DNA from: an uncultured Mediterraneibacter sp.
Lineage (GTDB): Bacteria > Bacillota > Clostridia > Lachnospirales > Lachnospiraceae
Reading direction: 5' to 3'
DNA length: 48,981 nt
NCBI GenBank assembly: GCA_944376695.1
Contig: CALWDM010000011.1
Coordinates: 1 to 48,981, forward strand
Each line of letters opens with the position of its first letter. The stretch's first letter is position 1. Shown piece by piece: positions 33,914 through 41,214 of the stretch. Under the pieces are notes generated by a model. It searched no databases, was not told the origin of the DNA, and worked only from the letters and a program-made list of their open reading frames with translations. A program made the translations under genes and the position numbers.

Positions 33914-35005
33914 CTAGTACTCTAATGACTCCATGTATTTCATGTACTTCACGACCATAAGCGCGATCTTGAACGTGATCGCATCTTCAAACACACGAAG
34001 ATCCAGCCCGGTGCTCTTCTGGAGCTTATCCAGCCTGTATACAAGAGTATTTCTGTGAATGTAAAGCTGTCTGGACGTCTCTGATACATTGAGACTGTTC
34101 TCAAAGAATTTGTTGATCGTCGTCAATGTCTCCTCATCAAATTCATCCGGAGATTTCCCCTCGAAAATCTCTTTGATAAACATTCTGCACAGCGGGAGCG
34201 GGAGCTGATAGATCAGACGCCCGATACCCAGAGTCGCAAACGCTATGATATCTTTCTCATCGAAAAAGATTTTCCCGACATCAAGGGCAAGTTTTGCTTC
34301 CTTATAAGACTTGGAAACCTCTTTAATATCATTGACAATGGTTCCGTATGCTATGCGGATCCGCTCTTCCTCTCCCTCGCTGTGGAGCGTGTCCAGCATT
34401 TCCTTCGCCGTCTTATCAAGTTCCCTGCCGCTTTCCTTATCCGTCAGTTCCTTGACCACAATGATATTCTTCTCATCCACGGCAGTAATAAAATCTTTTG
34501 ACCTGCCGCCGAGAAGACTCCTCACATTTTCAAGCGCCGCGTTATCTTTTTCGTGCGATGTCTCAATAATAAAGATAACACGTTTTGCTTCTGTGTCAAT
34601 ATGTAATTTTTTCGCGCGGTTGTAAATGTCTACTAAAAGCAGGTTGTCAAGAAGAAGGTTTTTTATAAAATTATCTTTGTCGAATCTCTCCTTATATGCC
34701 ACAAGAAGGCTCTGGATCTGAAATGCCGCGATCTTGCCGAGCATATAAACGTCCTCGCTGTCTCCGTCTGCCAGCAGTACATACTCAAGTCTCTGCTCGT
34801 CAAAGATCTTGAAAAACTGACAGCCCTGAATCACCTGACTGTCCGCAGGAGATTCAACAAAGGAAAGCACAGCCTCGCTCCTGTCCTGTCCGCTCTCAAA
34901 TGTAGCCGCCAGTTCTTTTCCCTCTGTATCAAGAACACAGAAATCCACTCTTGAGATTCCCTTTAGCCCCTCGATCGTATTTTGCAGTATCTGATTAGAA
35001 ATCAT
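33914..35005 (-). CDS. PucR/CdaR-type transcriptional regulator
   Basis: A 363-residue protein ending in the PucR/CdaR helix-turn-helix (FFENSLNVSETSRQLYIHRNTLVYRLDKLQKSTGLDLRVFEDAITFKIAL, about 305-355). A GGDEF-like or CdaR middle region (about 130-280; RVIFIIETS, AYGTIVNDIKEVSKSYKEAKLALDVGKIF) and an N-terminal sensor-like region precede it. Family members act as activators responding to small molecules such as sugar acids. Here it sits 35 bases upstream of ftsE, an arrangement that suggests control of the division module rather than sugar-acid use. GGAGGG precedes the ATG by 6 bases. The ligand is unknown. Confidence 0.87.
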   Translation of the reverse strand: MISNQILQNTIEGLKGISRVDFCVLDTEGKELAATFESGQDRSEAVLSFVESPADSQVIQGCQFFKIFDEQRLEYVLLADGDSEDVYMLGKIAAFQIQSLLVAYKERFDKDNFIKNLLLDNLLLVDIYNRAKKLHIDTEAKRVIFIIETSHEKDNAALENVRSLLGGRSKDFITAVDEKNIIVVKELTDKESGRELDKTAKEMLDTLHSEGEEERIRIAYGTIVNDIKEVSKSYKEAKLALDVGKIFFDEKDIIAFATLGIGRLIYQLPLPLCRMFIKEIFEGKSPDEFDEETLTTINKFFENSLNVSETSRQLYIHRNTLVYRLDKLQKSTGLDLRVFEDAITFKIALMVVKYMKYMESLEY

Positions 35006-35113
35006 GTTTTTCCCTCCGCTCCTTTAGTTATACCATGTACATTTTTCACAAATTTTGACCCCAAATAACTTCTTCCGTCCACATACTCATGTAATATATT
35101 AATGCAAAACATC

Positions 35114-35155
35114 AAAAAAAGAAAGAGGAAATGCATTATTTTTATGCATTTCCTC
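35114..35155 (-). terminator. strong rho-independent terminator after the WecG/TagA-like gene
   Basis: GAGGAAATGCAT (35125-35136) and ATGCATTTCCTC (35144-35155) form a perfect 12-bp stem. On the minus strand it is followed by TTTCTTTTTTT. It separates the 35223-35876 gene from the regulator-ftsEX operon. Confidence 0.92.
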
Positions 35156-35222
35156 ATGATTTTTACAAAAATTTCATAATTTCTTCTATATACATTCTTC
35201 ACAAAATACGGGAGATCTCCTT

Positions 35223-35876
35223 CTACTGTTCTTTTCCGACGCGCCAGGAGAACAGAGACTTCCTGAAAAAATGTTTCAGCCTGCGGGTACCGGATACTTC
35301 TCTCAATACTGCCCCGCATCCCAGCCAGACTTTCGCATTGAGCAGCGCTCTGTTCCTTCCTATAAACCGCTCCTGATAAGGAGGTTCCAGAACCGAAAGG
35401 ATACAATCTGTTTCTGTACCGTTAATCTCATTGATTACGCTCTCTTCTCTGTTATCATCAGGTCTTATCACCCCGCTGCCTGCAAGCCTGATCCCCCTGC
35501 TGTATCTGCGCACTGCATCCGCCGTGTGCAGCAGTTCCTCCTCTGTTTCTGCCAGCAGGAATATTTTCTTTTGGTTTTTCTGAAGATACTTTAAAAACAA
35601 CTTTAAAAAAGTATGGTCCGCAGTCTCCTTTTCCAGATTTCCGCCCCCTGCGCCTGCCGCCCTGAGAATCTCTGCCTCTCCTGGTATCACAAGCCCGCAC
35701 TCTTTTATCAGTTCTTTCCACTCCATGTCCTCCCTTCCATTCATCAGGTCGTTCATGGACAAAATCTCTATTGTATCAACCAGGTCGTTTTCCATAAACT
35801 GCATTGCCCGAAGCATAGCTTCTTTTGCGGTAAGGCAGTCCAGTACTACACCCATAACTTCTATGCTATCTGCCAT
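35223..35876 (-). CDS. WecG/TagA/CpsF-like protein (GT26 family, diverged)
   Basis: A 217-residue protein. The GT26 layout is recognisable: EVMGVVLDCLTAKEAMLRAM at the start, then SMNDLMNGREDMEWKELIKECGLVIPGEAEILRAAG (family: N--I-----D---------L-I-DG-G), ILSVLEPPYQERFIGRNRALLNAKVWLGCGAVLREVSGTRRLKHFFRKSLFSW near the end. GT26 enzymes transfer N-acetylmannosaminuronate or ManNAc to lipid carriers. Here the usual DG-G of the donor loop reads GEAEI, so activity is doubtful. AGGTGG precedes the ATG by 7 bases. It is a single-gene unit ending at a strong terminator. Confidence 0.7.
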   Translation of the reverse strand: MADSIEVMGVVLDCLTAKEAMLRAMQFMENDLVDTIEILSMNDLMNGREDMEWKELIKECGLVIPGEAEILRAAGAGGGNLEKETADHTFLKLFLKYLQKNQKKIFLLAETEEELLHTADAVRRYSRGIRLAGSGVIRPDDNREESVINEINGTETDCILSVLEPPYQERFIGRNRALLNAKVWLGCGAVLREVSGTRRLKHFFRKSLFSWRVGKEQ

Positions 35877-35942
35877 ATCTACACCACCTGTTGTCTCCCC
35901 AGTTGTACAATTTTATCAAATATCTTCTTTTTTGTAAAGATT

Positions 35943-36131
35943 TTACTGTTCCTGCTTCTTCTTTTTCGTCACCAGTCCCCCTATTCTCCCTGTCTCTTTC
36001 GAGGTCAGCGACTTCCACCCCTGGGACAGCACCTTATCCAGAAGCCCTAACTCCTCCGCCACTTCATACTTCAGTTTTTCCTCCGGTTCCAGATTCTTAA
36101 GATCTATCGGTTTTTCCTTCTTCTTACTCAT
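35943..36131 (-). CDS. small acid-soluble spore protein, alpha/beta type
   Basis: A 62-residue basic protein. KYEVAEELGLLDKVLSQGWKSLTSKETGRIGGLVTKKKK matches the alpha/beta SASP pattern: a protease-cleavage region around YEVA, the G-W-x-LT-x-x-x-G-x-x-GG DNA-binding helix and a basic tail. These proteins coat and protect DNA in dormant spores. The N-terminus is unusually charged and truncated compared with Bacillus SspA-like proteins. GGAAGGA precedes the ATG by 6 bases, and a forespore sigma-factor-like promoter lies upstream. It borders a gene-free inverted-repeat region. Confidence 0.85.
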   Translation of the reverse strand: MSKKKEKPIDLKNLEPEEKLKYEVAEELGLLDKVLSQGWKSLTSKETGRIGGLVTKKKKQEQ

Positions 36132-36164
36132 GACAAATCCTTCCTTCCGTCTTCTTTCCCCAGA

Positions 36165-36193
36165 AGTATTGCCGGGCCCTCCCTCAAATATAC
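36165..36193 (-). promoter_or_regulatory. possible sigma-G/F-type promoter of the spore protein gene
   Basis: On the minus strand GTATA (36189-36193) and CAATACT (36165-36171) lie 17 bases apart, placing a start about 27 bases before the spore protein ATG. They resemble the sigma-G -35 GNATR and, loosely, the -10 CATNNTA. A palindrome ACAAAT-CTGT-ATTTGT (36192-36207) overlaps the -35 side. Confidence 0.35.
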
Positions 36194-36202
36194 AAATCTG
36201 TA

Positions 36203-36540
36203 TTTGTAGGGGCCTGTGATTGAGTAAAACGTCCGAAAACAGTGAAGCGCGGTTATAGAAGACGTATTCAGCGCGGGGATATGGCTGGCATCGGCTCCGC
36301 TCTATGAGGCAGGAAAAACTACGAAATCCGGAACTATGCTAAATACAGAAATCAGCAGGCGGCAACTCGCCTTCGGCTCAGACAATCCACCTGCTGATTT
36401 CAACGCATAGTCCCGGATTTCTACTTTTTCCAGGCCTCATTCCGAAGTCGCCTCAACCACCCATATCCCCGCGCTGAATTGGTTCGAAAAGGCGCTTCGC
36501 TGTTTTCTGGTTTTGCTCAAGACGGAAGGCCCCCGACAAA
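36203..36540. repeat. 338-bp imperfect hairpin (long inverted repeat, hairpin A)
   Basis: The two halves pair over almost their whole length around a centre at about 36374. Matching blocks, left with right: 36203-36214 with 36528-36540; 36220-36230 with 36510-36520 (10/11); 36235-36250 with 36492-36507 (15/16); TTCAGCGCGGGGATATGG 36267-36284 with 36461-36478 (18/18); 36303-36322 with 36422-36441; 36323-36339 with 36405-36421 (16/17); 36349-36359 with 36390-36400 (11/11). The tip holds GCC-TTC-GGC. Some differences are G-U compatible. No convincing ORF crosses it. Either a MITE-like element or a large structured RNA; the strand is undecided. Confidence 0.92.
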
Positions 36541-36552
36541 TGCTGCGTTTAA

Positions 36553-36644
36553 AAACGTAACGAGAAGGGAACTTTCCCGGCAAAAGATAAAACTACTCTG
36601 GTCAGGAGAAACTTACAACGAAGAGGATTTTCCAGCTAAAAGAT
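36553..36644. repeat. two diverged direct repeats between hairpins A and B
   Basis: On the minus strand, the segments starting at about 36644 and 36590 both read TTATCTTTT, then a GC-rich GG-GAAA-T-CC-CTTC block, then CGTT and TTT. They are about 38 bases long with a 54-base period. The rest of 36545-36800 has short stems (GGGAACTTTCCC, AGAGG/CCTCT, GGAAG/CTTCC) but no supportable gene. Confidence 0.55.
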
Positions 36645-36800
36645 AACCTTCCCCCAGCTGGCAGAATTCTATCACAAGAGAGGCGAAGCTTGCTGGGCCA
36701 AATCGAACGGCTAACCCTCTCCCGGAAGTCCGCGTCACCTTCCGTCCGATAAAAATTCCTGTTTCGCCACAGAAGCTCCCCTTTCACCCACCTTTCGAAT

Positions 36801-36909
36801 CCCGCATTTGCCTGCGGGGACCTTCCGATCGGATGAACCCAGAAAACCGGCCCCCATCACATCGACGGTTTTCGGACGTCACATTCACAAAGAAGGCTCC
36901 CCCGCAAAT
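36801..36909. repeat. second related hairpin (hairpin B) downstream of glmM
   Basis: Bounded by the same ~50-bp module as hairpin A: 36801-36850 in the orientation of hairpin A's left end, and 36868-36909 in the opposite orientation. GTTTTCGGACGT (36868-36879) is a perfect inverted match to ACGTCCGAAAAC at 36229-36240 in hairpin A. Internal stems: CCCGCA-TTTGCC-TGCGGG (36801-36818) and GAAAACCG/CGGTTTTC around 36842-36874. It ends 7 bases before the glmM stop codon and may help end glmM transcription. Confidence 0.75.
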
Positions 36910-36916
36910 CCAGATT

Positions 36917-38260
36917 TTACTCTGTCAGGCCTTCCGCCTCGATGACTTCTGCCACGCTGTCTACGTATTTCGCGCAGATCTCATCTGACGCTGCCTCGAC
37001 CATGACGCGGATCACCGGCTCTGTGCCGCTCTCGCGCACGAGGATGCGCCCGTCGCTTCCGAGCTCGTCTGCCACCTTCTGCACCGCTGCCTGCACTGCC
37101 GGATTTTCCCTTGCGGTCTTTTTATCTTTCACGCGGACATTTTTCAAAAGCTGCGGGAAGATCTTTACTTCATCCGCCAGCTTGCCGAGAGTCTGCTTCT
37201 TCTCCAGGATGACTTCCATGAGCATCAGGGAAGTCAGGATGCCGTCGCCTGTCCTCGCGTGTTTGCTGAAGATGATATGTCCGGACTGCTCGCCGCCGAG
37301 CACGAATCCGTTCTTCAGCATGTTTTCGTATACGTACTTATCGCCGACTGCCGTCTGCTCATATTTCATTCCGATCTTATCGCATGCCTTGTAGAGTCCC
37401 AGGTTTGACATCACTGTTGTGACGATCGTGTTGCCCTCCAGGCGTCCCTGCTCCATGAGATATTTGCCGCACACATACATGATACGGTCGCCGTCCACGA
37501 CGTTCCCGTTCTCATCTACCGCGATACACCGGTCTGCGTCTCCGTCATAGGCGAATCCAACATCCAGCTTTTTCTCTTTCACAAACTCCTGCAGAATATG
37601 GATATGGGTGGAGCCGCAGTCCGTATTGATATTTGTGCCGTCCGGCTCGTTATTGATCACATAGGTCTTTGCTCCCAGCGCGTCAAACACGCTCTTCGCG
37701 ATAGCGAAAGAGCTTCCGTTCGCACAGTCAAGCCCGATCCTCATGTCTTTAAAAGACCTTGTGGCCAGGGAGATCAGATGCCCGATATAGCGGTTTCTCC
37801 CTGCTGCATAATCCACGGTGCGCCCGATCTTCTCTTTTGTGGCAAGGGGGAGTTCTTCTGTCTCGCCGTCAATGTATGCCTCGATCTTCTCCTCGACCTC
37901 TGCCTCCATCTTATGCCCTGCACTGTTGATCACTTTGATCCCGTTGTCATAGAACGGATTGTGGCTTGCAGAGATCATGATCCCGCAGTCAAAATCTTCT
38001 GTCCTTACAACATAGGAAACACTGGGTGTTGTAGTAACGTGGAGAAGGTACGCGTCCGCTCCGGAAGCTGTCAGTCCTGCCGCCAGCGCATACTCAAACA
38101 TATAGCTGCTCCTTCTCGTATCCTTGCCGATCACGACTCTCGCCTTGTGATCCTGCCCGAAATACCATCCCAGATAGCGTCCCACTTTAAATGCGTGCTC
38201 CACTGTCAGGACGACATTCGCCTCGCCGCGGAAACCGTCTGTCCCAAAATATTTACCCAT
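36917..38260 (-). CDS. glmM: phosphoglucosamine mutase
   Basis: A 447-residue alpha-D-phosphohexomutase that converts glucosamine-6-phosphate to glucosamine-1-phosphate for UDP-GlcNAc and peptidoglycan synthesis. The start MGKYFGTDGFRGEAN is the GlmM hallmark. The phosphoserine loop is ISASHNPFYDNGIK with Ser99, magnesium is bound by FAYDGDADRC, the sugar loop is GEQSGHII, and the phosphate-binding loop is RESGTEPVIRVMVEA near the C-terminus. AGAGGT precedes the ATG by 8 bases. Downstream lies the 785-bp inverted-repeat region rather than a gene. No glmS is in the window. Confidence 0.97.
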   Translation of the reverse strand: MGKYFGTDGFRGEANVVLTVEHAFKVGRYLGWYFGQDHKARVVIGKDTRRSSYMFEYALAAGLTASGADAYLLHVTTTPSVSYVVRTEDFDCGIMISASHNPFYDNGIKVINSAGHKMEAEVEEKIEAYIDGETEELPLATKEKIGRTVDYAAGRNRYIGHLISLATRSFKDMRIGLDCANGSSFAIAKSVFDALGAKTYVINNEPDGTNINTDCGSTHIHILQEFVKEKKLDVGFAYDGDADRCIAVDENGNVVDGDRIMYVCGKYLMEQGRLEGNTIVTTVMSNLGLYKACDKIGMKYEQTAVGDKYVYENMLKNGFVLGGEQSGHIIFSKHARTGDGILTSLMLMEVILEKKQTLGKLADEVKIFPQLLKNVRVKDKKTARENPAVQAAVQKVADELGSDGRILVRESGTEPVIRVMVEAASDEICAKYVDSVAEVIEAEGLTE

Positions 38261-38390
38261 AGCAATCTACCTCTTGATCTTCCTTAATATTTATGCCGGA
38301 GACGGGCTGTTCATCCACTTGCTCTGACACATTCACATTATATTACTATTACATAATGGTTACAAGTATTTCTTTTTTGTTACACAAGTA

Positions 38391-38419
38391 TTTACACGGG
38401 AAATTTTTTAGAATATACT
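38391..38419 (+). promoter_or_regulatory. sigma-A promoter of the HAD hydrolase gene
   Basis: TTTACA (38391-38396) and TATACT (38414-38419) with a 17-base spacer; each hexamer has one mismatch to consensus. A transcript starting near 38426 would have a leader of about 104 nt. Confidence 0.75.
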
Positions 38420-38425
38420 GTAAGC

Positions 38426-38529
38426 GCTGTCCCCGGAATCTCTCAGGATCCGCGTCAGTTTTTACCGGCAGACCAGAGAAAACAAAAAACAGGACAACAG
38501 CCTGATGGCTGGACAGAACGGAGGTTTTT
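38426..38529 (+). promoter_or_regulatory. ~100-nt leader of the HAD hydrolase mRNA with potential structure
   Basis: Possible pairings: CTGTCC (about 38428) with GGACAG (about 38511), TCTCT (38439-38443) with AGAGA in the middle, and CAGCC-TGAT-GGCTG just upstream of the ribosome binding site CGGAGG. I do not recognise a known riboswitch class; one short segment recalls the glycine aptamer but the core is absent. Confidence 0.35.
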
Positions 38530-39315
38530 ATGATAAAAATGATTGCAAGCGACCTGGATGGAACCCTGCTGCAAAATGGCGCCCAGGAGCTCACCCCGCG
38601 GGCGGTAAAGCTGATCCATGAGATCACGCAGAAGGGGATCCATTTTGCAGCCGCAAGCGGCCGTCAGTATGACAATGAGCGCCGTGTCTTCCACGAGATC
38701 AGAGACGAGATCTCGTATATAGCGGAAAACGGTTCTCTGTGCATCCACCAGGGGAAGGTCATCTCCCGGGGAGTGATACCGGACGGCCTCGTCCGCCGGA
38801 TCCTGGACGAGATCAAGAAATGCCCCGGATTTGAAATCGTTGTGTCAAAAGAAGACGCCTGCTATATCGAAGACAATGATAAAGAATTTGTCAACCATAT
38901 TGTCAATGTCATGCACAATACCACAAAGATTGTGGACGATGTGCGGGATGTGGAAGGACCGGTACTGAAGATTGCCATCGCCAATATGGCCTCCCACGGC
39001 CTGGAAGGTTATCTGAAGCACCTCCGGGAAATGTTCTCTTCTGAGATCAAAGTAGTGACCTCCGGACATGTCTGGATCGACTTTATCGTGCCGGACTGCA
39101 ACAAAGGGACTGCACTGATGAAGCTCATGGAACTCTTCGGCGTCAGGCCTGAAGAATGCATCGCCTTCGGGGATCAGTACAATGACGTGGAGATGCTGGA
39201 AGCGGCAGGCATAAGCTATGCCATGGCAAACGCGGCCCCCGGTATCGCGGAACACGCAGACTATGTAACGGTTTCCGTAGAAGATGTTCTTGAAGAGATC
39301 CTCCGCTCCTCATGA
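38530..39315 (+). CDS. HAD-superfamily IIB (Cof-type) phosphatase
   Basis: A 261-residue cytosolic phosphatase. Motif I SDLDGTLL (7-14) carries the nucleophile Asp8 and acid Asp10, motif II is AASGR, motif III Lys is in NKGTALMKL, and motif IV is FGDQYNDVEML. The cap between motifs II and III is of the IIB type. Such enzymes dephosphorylate sugar phosphates, flavin or pyridoxal phosphates with broad specificity. CGGAGG precedes the ATG. It is the only plus-strand gene in this part of the window, with its own strong promoter and a ~100-nt leader. Confidence 0.93.
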   Translation: MIKMIASDLDGTLLQNGAQELTPRAVKLIHEITQKGIHFAAASGRQYDNERRVFHEIRDEISYIAENGSLCIHQGKVISRGVIPDGLVRRILDEIKKCPGFEIVVSKEDACYIEDNDKEFVNHIVNVMHNTTKIVDDVRDVEGPVLKIAIANMASHGLEGYLKHLREMFSSEIKVVTSGHVWIDFIVPDCNKGTALMKLMELFGVRPEECIAFGDQYNDVEMLEAAGISYAMANAAPGIAEHADYVTVSVEDVLEEILRSS

Positions 39316-39383
39316 GACAGCGGATCTTTCCCTTATGATCCAACGGACCTTTCCCGCATGAGCCGGCGGATGGTTCTCCGGGA

Positions 39384-41195
39384 TCACACACGGAATTTTT
39401 TCTTTATTTCTCTTATGAACTCTTTCCCTTTAAATATGACAAGCCCGAGCAGGAACAGAAGGCTCACGCCCGCGCAGATCACGGATGGGTACGGAACGGA
39501 TACCACGCCCGACGCGAGCAGGATAAACGGGAGCAGCCCGAACGCCCCTGCCTGCGCCAGATAGAACAGATACTCCGCCGTCTCCATCCTGCACGCCGCG
39601 GACACGATCACCATGGACAGCAGGGTCACCAGTGCGGCGAGGGGGATGACATAATCCACGGACCATCCAAGCCAGCCGGTAAATATATCCCACAGCACAG
39701 AACCCGCAGACACGATCGTAAGCTGCCACATCCCGTTTTTGAGCGGATTTTTCCTCTTGCGGAAGCCTACCATGATCAGCAGCCATGTACAGAACACCCC
39801 GCCCGTCACATATCCGGCCCACCAGGCGCCCGGCGTGAGCAGGTAATCGAGCATCCAGCAGACCACAACTGCCACAGTGCAGGTAAAAGTAAAGATGCGC
39901 AGGCCCATGAGCGCTGCCCGCGAAGGCTTCTCACAGCATCCCGGGAAATCATTTTCTTCTACCCGGCAGGCGATTCCCTGCCCTTTCAGTATATTCACGA
40001 AATTGCGGCAGATATTGGAATTCATGATCTTTGAGGTAAAGCCCAGCACCAGGGCGTCCCCATAGGAGCAGGAACAGAGCTGGAGCTTATCCGTGCTGGC
40101 GAAGAATCCAAACCGTTCAATATACCCCTCATATCCCTCAGGCATCCGGATGCGGCCGATATTGGAATACACGGCTGTCACACTGCGCCCGCCAAGCGTT
40201 GTTCCCGCCATGAGGAAAAGATTTTTGATCTCAAGCGGCACCGCGCGCAGGAAAGGATTTTTCTCCAGGCGGACCAGGTCATTCATGCGGCACGATATCT
40301 CTTCCCTTAGTGAATCTTTTCCAAACGCTTCTTTCATCCTGCCGACCACATCAGCGAAGCTGGCATTTTCCCCGAGCGTCTGCGCGGTCTCGATCCAGCT
40401 CCAGAAATTCGTCATGGACTCTGACGGGAAGAAATTCCTCAGATTCACGGGAATCATCAGCGACACCGGCTTTTTCAGCCTGCTCCTGGGGACTTCCTCA
40501 TAGATCGCATAGAGGAGAGCCGCCGCAAGAAAGGCGGTCACTGACACGCCGTACTCTCTCGCTTTCGCGTGGACCTCGCGGGCGGACAGTGTCAGCTCCG
40601 TGATCTCCATTTCTTCCTGTTCCAGACGCTCTCCCTTCATCTGAAACGCAGGCTTTGACTTCGCTGTCTTCTTCTTTTTCCCTGTATAATACTGGGAGAA
40701 GCTGTCCTCCTCATAATCGTTCTGCGTCAGTTCATCTCCATTGTCCACCTCCGGGAAGTCCTCTCCCGGGTGTGCCTGCATCAGATAATTCCGCACAAAC
40801 TCTTTCAGGAAGTTCATCGCCCCGGTGCCGTCGGTCAGCCCGTGGAACACTTCAAAATTAATCCTGTTTTTGTGGTATGTCACTTCAAAGAGCAGCTTCT
40901 TCTGATCCGGCACATAGATCCTGCTGCACGGGGGACGGTTTTCCGGGCGCACTTTCGCCGGGATATCCCTGGGCTCCATGTAGAACCAGAACACTCCTTT
41001 CCTGAGGACCGAGAGAAAAAGCGGGTATTTCTCCAGCGTCAGGTCCAGCGCCTTCTGAAGGAGTCCTTCCTGCACCTCTTCTCTCAGAGTACAGTAAAAG
41101 CGGAAAACTCTTGTATCCTTTTTTCCCGTGGCCGCGGGGAACGCCTGTGCCGCATTGTCCAGTTTTCTCCACTGGCTCTTTCTTTTTTCCCTCAC
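39384..41195 (-). CDS. condensation-domain-like acyltransferase fused to a membrane domain
   Basis: A 603-residue protein. The N-terminal ~410 residues resemble the CoA-dependent acyltransferase / alcohol acetyltransferase / condensation superfamily. The catalytic motif HxxxDG is intact (FHGLTDGTG, His118, Asp122, Gly123), and VSLMIPVNLRNFFPSESMTNFWSW near residue 245 and SNIGRI fit the second subdomain. The C-terminal ~190 residues have about six hydrophobic helices and a basic tail. The start is GTG at 41195, with GGAGG 8 bases upstream. It lies 19 bases after the esterase gene and downstream of an acyl-ACP thioesterase, so it may esterify a released acyl chain onto a membrane-associated acceptor. 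The product is unknown. Confidence 0.8.
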   Translation of the reverse strand: MREKRKSQWRKLDNAAQAFPAATGKKDTRVFRFYCTLREEVQEGLLQKALDLTLEKYPLFLSVLRKGVFWFYMEPRDIPAKVRPENRPPCSRIYVPDQKKLLFEVTYHKNRINFEVFHGLTDGTGAMNFLKEFVRNYLMQAHPGEDFPEVDNGDELTQNDYEEDSFSQYYTGKKKKTAKSKPAFQMKGERLEQEEMEITELTLSAREVHAKAREYGVSVTAFLAAALLYAIYEEVPRSRLKKPVSLMIPVNLRNFFPSESMTNFWSWIETAQTLGENASFADVVGRMKEAFGKDSLREEISCRMNDLVRLEKNPFLRAVPLEIKNLFLMAGTTLGGRSVTAVYSNIGRIRMPEGYEGYIERFGFFASTDKLQLCSCSYGDALVLGFTSKIMNSNICRNFVNILKGQGIACRVEENDFPGCCEKPSRAALMGLRIFTFTCTVAVVVCWMLDYLLTPGAWWAGYVTGGVFCTWLLIMVGFRKRKNPLKNGMWQLTIVSAGSVLWDIFTGWLGWSVDYVIPLAALVTLLSMVIVSAACRMETAEYLFYLAQAGAFGLLPFILLASGVVSVPYPSVICAGVSLLFLLGLVIFKGKEFIREIKKKFRV

Positions 41196-41214
41196 TGCTG
41201 CTTCCTCCTCTCTT

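Noticed and set aside
36203-36540. Retron or group II intron as explanation of the long hairpin
   Set aside because: No reverse transcriptase is present in the window and no intron domain V-like motif could be recognised.
36602-36787. 61-codon minus-strand open frame in the inverted-repeat region
   Set aside because: It has no ribosome binding site and no recognisable motif, and it overlaps the repeat structure; too weak to call a gene.
38437-38447. AATCTCTCAGG, a segment typical of glycine riboswitches, in the HAD gene leader
   Set aside because: The aptamer core with GGAGAG and the GCCGAAGGGGCAA-like region is missing, and the regulated gene is not a glycine gene.
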